Part shown: piece after piece, positions 1 to 6,000 of the stretch
Position numbering within the stretch: position 1 is the first letter of the stretch
Layout: every line of letters starts with the position of its first letter
Assembly: GCA_023420715.1 (NCBI GenBank)
Contig: JAEZVR010000111.1
Span: forward strand, 1-7,022
DNA length: 7,022 nt
Source: Bacillota bacterium
Lineage (GTDB): Bacteria > Bacillota > Clostridia > Saccharofermentanales > Fastidiosipilaceae
Direction of reading: 5' to 3'
Notes under the pieces: model-generated
Seen by the model: only the letters and a program-made list of their open reading frames with translations
Databases searched by the model: none
Told to the model about the DNA's origin: nothing
Made by a program: the position numbers and the translations under genes

Positions 1-486
1 GATCGTCAGTTAGGTGATATTCTTGATTTGTTTGAGCTGTTAAAGATTTGTCCGTTGCCGGATCAACATCAGCTAACAGAGACAGCACCGCCACAAGTGT
101 TTTTGTTTATGCTCTGTGGCTTTGAAGCAAAAGCTAGAGAGGCATTGTTAAAAGGCTTGAGAGAAGCTGGTTTGGGTAAGGGCGATCTTAAGGCGATGGT
201 CACGCAGAATAATATTCATTGGACACTGCGTCATATTTTGACGGATGTTCAACTAGAACATGAGATTATGACGGCCTATATGAGTTTGCGAGAAACCGTG
301 CGTGTGGTCGAAATTCTCAATGAACGTGTGGGTTTGCCAACAGATGTTCAGGTCCATTTTGATGAAACCTTCGCAGAGGCGTATCAGCTTTTATCGCAGG
401 AAGAAGTGCCCACCGACATTGCAAAGATGCAAGATTTGGAAAAGCGGCTTAAATTTTTGATTACATTGGGTGAAGCAGACATTTGA
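1..486 (+). CDS. DUF3783 domain protein, 5'-truncated by the window edge
   Basis: The reading frame is open from base 1 (visible protein starts DRQLGDILDLF) and ends at TGA 484-486, so about 161 residues are seen and the true start lies upstream. The TTG at 28 could serve as a start, but it has no ribosome binding site and the frame continues above it. Residues 32-92 match the DUF3783 pattern as I know it: a hydrophobic strand followed by CGF, a helix ending in GLREAGL, then the DLKAMVT segment and the W of HWTLRHIL. DUF3783 proteins are small cytosolic Firmicutes proteins of unknown function; the fold is thought to be a small alpha/beta unit. The C-terminal third (DETFAEAYQLLSQEE onward) is acidic and helical. 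There are no membrane segments or signal peptide in the visible part. Family assignment is by motif memory; no function can be given. Confidence 0.75.
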   Translation, partial: DRQLGDILDLFELLKICPLPDQHQLTETAPPQVFLFMLCGFEAKAREALLKGLREAGLGKGDLKAMVTQNNIHWTLRHILTDVQLEHEIMTAYMSLRETVRVVEILNERVGLPTDVQVHFDETFAEAYQLLSQEEVPTDIAKMQDLEKRLKFLITLGEADI

Positions 487-504
487 GTTGTAGGCACACC
501 CGGC

Positions 505-579
505 GACTTCAGCTTTTGTGGAAAGCAATGGTAGATTGCAAGAAAATTTGCAAAAAAGCTGGAAATATAGGCTGGAGTC
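505..579 (+). other. Foldable element with two competing stems, downstream of the DUF3783 gene
   Basis: Bases 505-513 (GACTTCAGC) can pair with 571-579 (GCTGGAGTC), nine pairs including one G-U. Alternatively 510-517 (CAGCTTTT) can pair with 554-561 (AAAAGCTG), eight pairs. Both use the CAGC at 510-513, so they exclude each other. Inside are small hairpins 525-529/535-539 (GCAAT/ATTGC) and 538-541/548-551. There is no U-run after either stem, so it is not a standard intrinsic terminator. It may be the 3' untranslated region of the preceding gene or a small structured RNA; the function is unknown and chance pairing in AT-rich DNA is possible. Confidence 0.35.
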
Positions 580-641
580 AATAAAATTCAAATAAATGAT
601 TGTCGGTTTACACAAAAAATAAAAAAGATAAGAATAACTTG

Positions 642-670
642 TTGACAAAATATACAAACGGATTTATACT
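642..670 (+). promoter_or_regulatory. Strong sigma-A promoter of the large non-coding RNA
   Basis: The -35 box TTGACA at 642-647 is a perfect match, the spacer is 17 bp (648-664), and the -10 box TATACT at 665-670 matches 5 of 6 consensus positions. The stretch just upstream (about 605-636) is A-rich, like an UP element. The predicted start is A677, which is also the first base of the helix that closes the RNA. No start codon with a ribosome binding site follows, so the promoter serves an RNA gene. Confidence 0.88.
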
Positions 671-676
671 GAGTAC

Positions 677-1333
677 AAGCTCCAAGGAATACAGCAAACG
701 GCAGAAGCCAAGTAGTTGTTCACCACAGCAACGATGAGCGAAGGCAACTTCATTGCAGGTGGCGTGGAACCACAACAAATGGTTAGACCAGGCGTTGTAT
801 ATCGAACGATTAATCATCGCTAGTTAATCGGCTTTGACAATTGAATGACGGATGAGCATCTTCAACGATGGCATATTGCAAACAAAAGATATCTTCGAAA
901 GCTCGTGTGGTAAACACAAAAGGCGTAGTGATTGGCGGAACTTGGAAAACTGCCCCAGGTCCAAAAATAAGACGATAACAAACTGTTGAGACACAGAAAA
1001 ATACGTCAGAGCAAAACAGATAAGCAAGTTGTTATGGTTGAATCAGAATGATATAAATCATCAAAACACTAAACATGGCGTTTAGCGGTGGTTGTGTATT
1101 GGACAGATTGAGGCTTTAACAAAACGTTGAGAGCAATTGATCTAAAGACTGAGTAAGATTGAACATTCCTTTCGTTTCTATCGGACAGCGAAACCGTCAG
1201 GAGATTGAGAAAAAGCAGGTGAGCGAGCTAAGAGTGAGATATTGCGTTCTATATTGAACAAGACAGGGTGGAAGTGTTAAAGGTTCGTTGGAGCTTTAGC
1301 TTTAAAAAGACAACTCAGCGGGGTTGTCTTTTT
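677..1333 (+). ncRNA. Large structured non-coding RNA, about 650 nt (ROOL-like candidate)
   Basis: The unit runs from a consensus promoter to an intrinsic terminator and contains no convincing protein. Seen directly: 677-685 (AAGCTCCAA) is perfectly complementary to 1288-1296 (TTGGAGCTT), closing the whole molecule. Local stems inside include 721-724/758-761 with 728-731/753-756; 772-776/794-798 capped by 780-783/787-790; 807-813/824-830; 905-908/914-917; 937-945/955-962 with A940 bulged; 1049-1052/1057-1060; 1069-1074/1080-1085; 1113-1120/1126-1134 with G1129 bulged; 1162-1169/1270-1278 with G1274 bulged, enclosing 1174-1178/1190-1194 and 1246-1249/1256-1259. Known stand-alone bacterial RNAs of this size are ROOL, OLE and GOLLD. 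Length (about 620 nt between closing-helix ends), a Firmicutes-like host and no adjacent OapA gene favour ROOL, but I cannot recall its consensus well enough to prove it; a new class is possible. The role is unknown; ROOL RNAs are reported to form multimeric RNA-only cages. Confidence in a structured RNA is high, in the class name low. Confidence 0.8.
1304..1333. terminator. Bidirectional intrinsic terminator shared by the ncRNA and the exporter gene
   Basis: An 11-bp perfect stem, 1304-1314 (AAAAAGACAAC) with 1323-1333 (GTTGTCTTTTT), surrounds the 8-base loop 1315-1322. The A-run on one side and T-run on the other make it work in both directions. On the + strand it ends the large RNA; on the - strand it ends the exporter mRNA, whose TGA stop (1315-1317) lies in the loop, so the last codons of that gene form one arm. 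Confidence 0.88.
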
Positions 1334-2649
1334 GTTTGCGGTGAATCCGGTTTGAATATCTGATGAATCATGATGGCGGCGACAATACAGACAAGGCCTT
1401 CGTTCATTGCAGGCGATAACCATACGCCTCGAATTTGGAACAATTGAGCCAGGATTAGGGTCATTGGAATAATGACCAGGAGTCCACGCAACAGTGAGAT
1501 GAGCTGTGCTTTTTTTGTGGCATGGCTACTGACCAAATACATGCAAAAGAAGATATTGAGGCCTGCGAATGGGCAGACTAAGAAATACAAGGGGAAACCT
1601 TCGCTGGCCATTTGCTGTAAAAAGGGATTTTGTTCACGATTAAAGGCAGCAGTTAAAGCGTCTGCCTGGAAATAGGTAAAGGCATAGATGAGTCCGCTGA
1701 GGATAACAATGGTGATCAGGCCGCATTTAAAGAGGGTTTTTAAAGCGTGCCGATCTTTTAGACCGTAGTAATGACTTAAGAGCGGTTGAGCTCCCTGGGC
1801 AATGCCGTTAAAAAGGGCGACGACAACGAGATAGACATTAGCAATGACACCGTAGGCAGCAACGCCGACGTCGTCTGCCAGGTTTAAAATAACGGCATTG
1901 AACAGCAGGATCACAACACCAGAAGACATTTCGCTGACCAAAGATGGTATGCCTGTTTTCAAAATCTGATGTTTAGAAATGCTTTGATTAGGCTCAATGC
2001 GTTTGGCGGAAACGATCCTAAACTGTTTAAATTTGAATAAATAGAGCAAAGAGACAGCGATTCCCAGCATTGGCGCCATAACAGTCGCTAAAATAGCGCC
2101 GAAAATTCCCATTTGTAATGGAAAAATAAAGACCCAATCCAGGACGATATTCACAAAGCTGCCAATGAGCATCGCTCCCATGGCAATACCGGGCGATCCA
2201 TTGTTGCGCACAAAACACATCAGAATGTTATTAAACAAGAAGGCAGGTGCAAAATAAAAGAGCGTGCTTAAATAGATTTCGCTCATGTGCAGAATGGTTG
2301 GATCATGCGTAAATAAGCTCATTAACGGCCGAGCGCCAAATAAACCAAATAGTACATAGATGATCGAAAAAAAGGTGCCGAGTTTTAGAGCTTGTGAGAA
2401 TGCGAAAAGACCGGCTTGTCTTTGCCCTTTACTGCGGAAGATGGCAAAATAATTGCCAGCACCAATACCGATCATCAGCCCTGTGCCGTGGAGAACGCTA
2501 TAGAAGGGCAGGGCATAGTTTAAGGCGCTCAAACCGTCGACACCAATACCGAATGCAACAAAAAAGGTATCTGCGAGAATATAAATAGAAAGGCCAATCA
2601 TGCCTAAAATGCTGAGAGAAATATATCGATAGAATTTTTGAATAACCAC
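1315..2649 (-). CDS. MATE (MatE) family multidrug/cation efflux transporter
   Basis: An inner-membrane antiporter, expected to export drugs or organic cations in exchange for Na+ or H+ (family knowledge). With the GTG at 2649 as start it is 444 residues, the usual MATE length, starting (M/V)VIQKFYRYISLSILGMIGLSIYILADTFFVA, which is the typical first helix. About twelve hydrophobic segments follow in two similar halves. The strongest signature is the helix 4-6 region, with FVRNNGSP, then AMLIGSFVNIVLDWVFIFPL and MGIFGAILAT. The second half contains GIPSLVSEMSSGVVILLFN and the GIAQGAQPLLSHYYG motif. The tail is basic (QTKRQPR). The frame extends upstream to an ATG at 2697, adding MPDGYDTDCCPCYNAL, but a promoter lies inside that extension, neither start has a Shine-Dalgarno sequence, and the extra peptide is unlike the family. 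I therefore prefer GTG 2649 on a leaderless mRNA. It is convergent with the large RNA and divergent from the surface-protein gene. Substrate cannot be told. Confidence 0.9.
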   Translation of the reverse strand: MVIQKFYRYISLSILGMIGLSIYILADTFFVAFGIGVDGLSALNYALPFYSVLHGTGLMIGIGAGNYFAIFRSKGQRQAGLFAFSQALKLGTFFSIIYVLFGLFGARPLMSLFTHDPTILHMSEIYLSTLFYFAPAFLFNNILMCFVRNNGSPGIAMGAMLIGSFVNIVLDWVFIFPLQMGIFGAILATVMAPMLGIAVSLLYLFKFKQFRIVSAKRIEPNQSISKHQILKTGIPSLVSEMSSGVVILLFNAVILNLADDVGVAAYGVIANVYLVVVALFNGIAQGAQPLLSHYYGLKDRHALKTLFKCGLITIVILSGLIYAFTYFQADALTAAFNREQNPFLQQMASEGFPLYFLVCPFAGLNIFFCMYLVSSHATKKAQLISLLRGLLVIIPMTLILAQLFQIRGVWLSPAMNEGLVCIVAAIMIHQIFKPDSPQTKRQPR

Positions 2650-2655
2650 GAGGGC

Positions 2656-2684
2656 ATTATAACAGGGACAGCAATCCGTGTCAT
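2656..2684 (-). promoter_or_regulatory. Sigma-A promoter of the MATE gene
   Basis: Read on the - strand: -35 ATGACA (2684-2679, 5 of 6 matches), a 17-bp spacer (2678-2662), and a perfect -10 TATAAT (2661-2656). The predicted +1, seven bases after the -10, is base 2649, the G of the GTG start codon. The promoter lies inside the longer reading frame that begins at 2697, which argues against that longer start. Confidence 0.72.
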
Positions 2685-2693
2685 ATCCATCAG

Positions 2694-2721
2694 GCATGCA
2701 TGCTTCATGACTTTATCATGA
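2694..2721. promoter_or_regulatory. Palindromes upstream of the MATE promoter, possible operator
   Basis: A 10-bp perfect palindrome GCATGCATGC (2694-2703) is followed at once by an inverted repeat, TCATGA at 2705-2710 and again at 2716-2721 with a 5-base centre. Both sit just upstream of the MATE -35 box, where an activator or repressor could bind. No regulator gene is present in the window and the short dyads could be chance. Confidence 0.3.
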
Positions 2722-2770
2722 GCTGGACGGCCTGTCGTGATCGGTCGGATTAGATTTCAGATTTGTTGAT

Positions 2771-2786
2771 TTTCCAGTCCTGGAAA
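2771..2786. promoter_or_regulatory. 16-bp dyad, possible regulator binding site
   Basis: TTTCCAG (2771-2777), two bases, then CTGGAAA (2780-2786): a perfect 7+2+7 inverted repeat. It sits about 90-105 bp upstream of the MATE -35 box and about 190 bp before the surface-protein dyad. The form suits a dimeric DNA-binding protein; the regulator is unknown. Confidence 0.3.
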
Positions 2787-2827
2787 TTGCTGTAAATTTA
2801 ATTTAAAAAAATCAATGATTAAGAAAT

Positions 2828-2875
2828 TGAAATATCTGCGCGCCTAAGGCTGGCGGGATTTTTATAGATATTTTA
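2828..2875 (+). other. Compound hairpin with a GC-rich tip in an AT-rich intergenic region
   Basis: Outer stem 2828-2837 with 2866-2875 gives ten pairs (one G-T), with core AATATCT/AGATATT. The inner stem is CGC (2839-2841) with GCG (2853-2855) and GCC (2842-2844) with GGC (2848-2850), a TAA loop, and TG bulged at 2851-2852. TTTTTAT follows the inner stem at 2859-2865, so the tip could act as a weak + strand terminator if the outer stem is open. It could also be a leader-RNA structure or a cruciform binding site. No known riboswitch class was recognised. Confidence 0.4.
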
Positions 2876-2956
2876 TGGTTTTTATTTTGTTTCGTGCTGA
2901 AAAAATTGGATGTAATGCCAAAATTTCATTAAACTGTAACATATACACAATTCACT

Positions 2957-2971
2957 GTCACTTTAAGTGAC
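2957..2971. promoter_or_regulatory. 15-bp dyad in the presumed promoter region of the surface-protein gene
   Basis: GTCACTT (2957-2963), a central T, then AAGTGAC (2965-2971) form a perfect 7+1+7 palindrome about 95 bp before the start codon. An AT-rich stretch (2973-2992) able to hold a -10 box follows directly, so the dyad would overlap the -35 region, as expected of a repressor operator. No good -35 hexamer can be named, so the promoter itself is not firmly located. Confidence 0.4.
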
Positions 2972-3012
2972 GTTAAATATAGTAATATAAATAGATTCTT
3001 ATAGAAATTTAA

Positions 3013-3041
3013 ATTGGCGCATTATGTTTTGCAAGCGCAAT
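3013..3041 (+). promoter_or_regulatory. Leader hairpin just before the surface-protein ribosome binding site
   Basis: ATTG (3013-3016) pairs with CAAT (3038-3041) and CGC (3018-3020) with GCG (3035-3037), with G3017 bulged and a 14-base loop. The hairpin ends 12 bases before the Shine-Dalgarno sequence, so it may affect transcript stability or translation. Confidence 0.35.
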
Positions 3042-3053
3042 ATATATATTAGT

Positions 3054-3059
3054 AGAGGT
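3054..3059 (+). promoter_or_regulatory. Ribosome binding site of the surface-protein gene
   Basis: AGAGGT lies 7 bases before ATG 3067. An in-frame GTG at 3061 is too close to the site, so ATG 3067 is the start. Confidence 0.75.
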
Positions 3060-3066
3060 CGTGCTT

Positions 3067-6000
3067 ATGTTTAGAAAAAAGACGAAAAAGGCTATTGCTG
3101 TTTTTTTGTTGGCTTTTATCATGATCGCACAAACCGCTGTTCAAAGTTTCGCGGTAGATGGCAGCCAGCAGGCAAATAACCTGTCGAGCGCTCAGACTCA
3201 TGTGCGCAAACGCCGGTCTATTTTACCAAACGAAAATACGCATACCTATAGTTTTTATTTAGAAAAAGCAAAGACGACATTATTGGATCGTCAAATTCTG
3301 CGCAATGGTCAGACCTTACAGCGTATCGAAATCCCGAAGGCTGAGCGAGAAGTTTTTGATTATTGGGCTCGTGTTTCGGATGATTCAAGATTTGATTTTA
3401 CAGACGCGCCGGAAACCGTTAACAGCGACGACAATATAGAACTGTATGCAAAATTTTCACCGGGGGTGCTGATCCGTTATTTCCGCAAAGGTGATGGTAA
3501 TGAAAATTATATTTTGCATACGACGGATCTCATCCCCAGTGGTACTCAGGCATCTTCTTTGTGGGCAGATGCCTTGTTGGGTGAAAAGAAGGTTTTTGAT
3601 TATTGGTCCGATCGAGAGGATGGGGACAGATTTGATTTTTCAAAAAATCTGACTGAAGATCAGAATTTGTATGCGGTCTATACAACGGGCGTGGTCCTAA
3701 CACCAGATCCCATGGGTGGAACGGCCTCTGTTCCGGTTAAGGCAACAACGCGTCAAACGTGGGGCGAGATTAAAGGGAAGATCGTTTCGGTCACAAAACA
3801 AGGTTACGATTTTAAGCATTGGTCGCTGACAAAGAATGGGCCAGAGATCGATGATCAGCACACCTTTGGTGATCATAAGACACTATATGCCGTTTGGACG
3901 CCGCGGCACGATACCCCTTATACGGTGGTGAACTATCTCGAAAATCCGAATGATAATGGATTTAGTTTTGCCGGATCTAATTTATACAAGGGCACCACAG
4001 ATTCTGTTGCAGATTTGCATTTGGCAGAACAAAAAAGCCGGCTTAATGCTGCGCTAATCCGAAAATCGAATGGTGAAATTCGAGATGAGGCTGTTCAGGA
4101 TTATTTTTTGGTGGATCGGGCTGATTATGACAAAACCTTAACGCCAGAAAACGAGACTAAGACCATTCAGGGGAACGGCACAACAGTTTATATCTTAAAA
4201 TGGAAGCGCAAACACTTTAATGCACGTATTAAAAGCGCAGAAAGCGCTGCCTTTCAGAGTTTTTTAGTGCGTTATAAACCGATTACCGATCCAAATCACG
4301 AGGATTATGATGAAGCGCTGGATCCATCGAGCCCAGACTATAACCCAGAAAGCGCTCTGAGTGCTGCGCCTTTGACCAAGGAGGAGGTATTGGATGAACT
4401 TGATTTGGGCGAAGAGAGTCAATATGTACCTGAAGACCTTAAACTGGCTCAGGATACTTTGCAGCATCTTCAAGATGATGGTTCGCTGGTCATGTCCTTT
4501 AAATGGGGAGAAAATATCGATCCAGTTTTTCGGCCCATGCTGGATTATCATTCGGCGTGGGTGGATATTGCTGGCATGCCCTATCGGCGATCAGATTTAG
4601 CCCAATATGGAGCGGATTTTTCAGACCCAGTTGATGTCAATAAACTTCCTGTAAAAGACTGGAGATGGGCATACCGTTATATAAATAAGGGTGAGACGAT
4701 CACAAGTGTTCCCTATATGCCCTTTATGCCGGACACGGATGGGGGCGATCAGGAATATACGATCGAGAATACTGCCGTATCAGGATACGATCGGTTAATT
4801 TATCGTTTCTTAGAGGTGAGCCCGGAAGAGGCTGATCTATTGCGTAAACAACCCCAAAAAGAAAATGAGGGTTTGGCAAGGTTGCAAAAAGGCAAGTTGA
4901 TTGCCAAAGATATTCTCACAACAGCCAGCTCTGGTCTTGGATTGACACAGGTCGATATTCCGAATATTAAAGGCTTTACGGCGATGACTGTGAAAGACCT
5001 GGCGCCGCTTAAAGTGAGCACATTGCGCGACAAATCTGAAGTGGGTAATCTTTGGGATTTGTCTGAATTCAAATTTGATTTCGATATGCGTTTGAGCAGT
5101 TTAGAACGCCGAGATGATGTGCTTTATCACAGTAACTTGCTCAGCATGTTCCTAATTGCCTATACGCGCAATAGCTATCATATTGACTGGCAGACGAATG
5201 ATGATAGCAAGGAGATCCGGAGGTCTCCGGCCTACTTGTACGAAACCAAGCTTAAGGAGATTGGTCCTTTGGCTGACTATGTTGTCGATAAAACGGTGCG
5301 GAAAAGCGATGGCTTTGTTTTTAGAGGCTGGTATCTCGACCCGTCACTGTCTGTCCCGGTTGATTTTGAGAATGGCTTTATTGATGCCAGCGATACTATA
5401 TTTTACGGTAAGTGGACGCCCCCCTATGTTCGTGTGACCTTCCACAGAACGGGCTTCCACCATGAGGACCCGAGTGACCCAGTTTATGGTATTTCCTTTA
5501 CACAGGAATATCAAAAATACAGTCATTTGCCGCAGGATCTTCAGACGCGTGTTAAAGAAAACCCGGATACATTTTCTAATAAGCCTGTTGAGCCAGACGG
5601 CACAAAAGTTGATTTTAGATATTGGTATTACATCAAAAATGGTCAGCGCTTGATCTTCGATTTAAATCAGGAACTAGATCAAGATTATGATTTGTATCCG
5701 GTTTGGGCAGCCGATTTTTGTGATATTAGTTTTCTGCCCGAAACGGGTCAGGATCATAAATTTACCCAGCGTGTTGATCGAGACAGCTGGTATCGGCTGT
5801 TGACCTATGATCGTTATCGCACTTTAAAACCCGATGCACCTGCCATCCCGGAAGGTAAGATTTTTGTGGGCTGGCGCGAAATTACGCGCGGGGAGCAGGT
5901 TGACAGCGGCATCTTCCAAGAACAGCAGAATGAGCGTGTCCGCTATTCTCGTGTTTTCCGAGCTGTTCTAAGAGATAAAGATCCCAAGATTGGCTTTATC

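Larger units (their letters stand above)
2698..3066. other. 369-bp AT-rich intergenic region between divergent genes
   Basis: No plausible gene was found on either strand. The region carries upstream palindromes of the MATE gene, a 16-bp dyad at 2771-2786, a 48-bp compound hairpin at 2828-2875, a 15-bp dyad at 2957-2971, and a hairpin at 3013-3041 directly before the ribosome binding site of the surface-protein gene. The promoter of the surface-protein gene should lie here; AT-rich candidates for a -10 box occur at 2978-2991, but no consensus -35 is visible. The tract is unusually rich in symmetric elements, separately listed. Confidence 0.6.

Noticed and set aside
608..1027. Open frames on the - strand across the large RNA gene (608-817, 824-1027)
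   Set aside because: No ribosome binding sites, odd Leu/Phe/Cys-rich compositions typical of antisense reading, and they run against a consensus promoter on the + strand.
677..1333. RNase P RNA, tmRNA, T-box leader or group II intron as identity of the RNA
   Set aside because: None of the hallmark strings were seen: no RNase P conserved cores, no tRNA-like ends of tmRNA, no T-box sequence or downstream + strand gene, and no intron 5' GUGYG with domain V.
2394..2588. Short + strand ORFs inside the MATE gene (1472-1675, 2394-2588)
   Set aside because: The opposite strand encodes a clear twelve-helix MATE protein; these frames are basic, Arg/Cys-rich shadow translations.
2828..3066. A known riboswitch upstream of the surface-protein gene
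   Set aside because: I compared it from memory with c-di-GMP-I/II, preQ1 and fluoride consensus cores and found no match.
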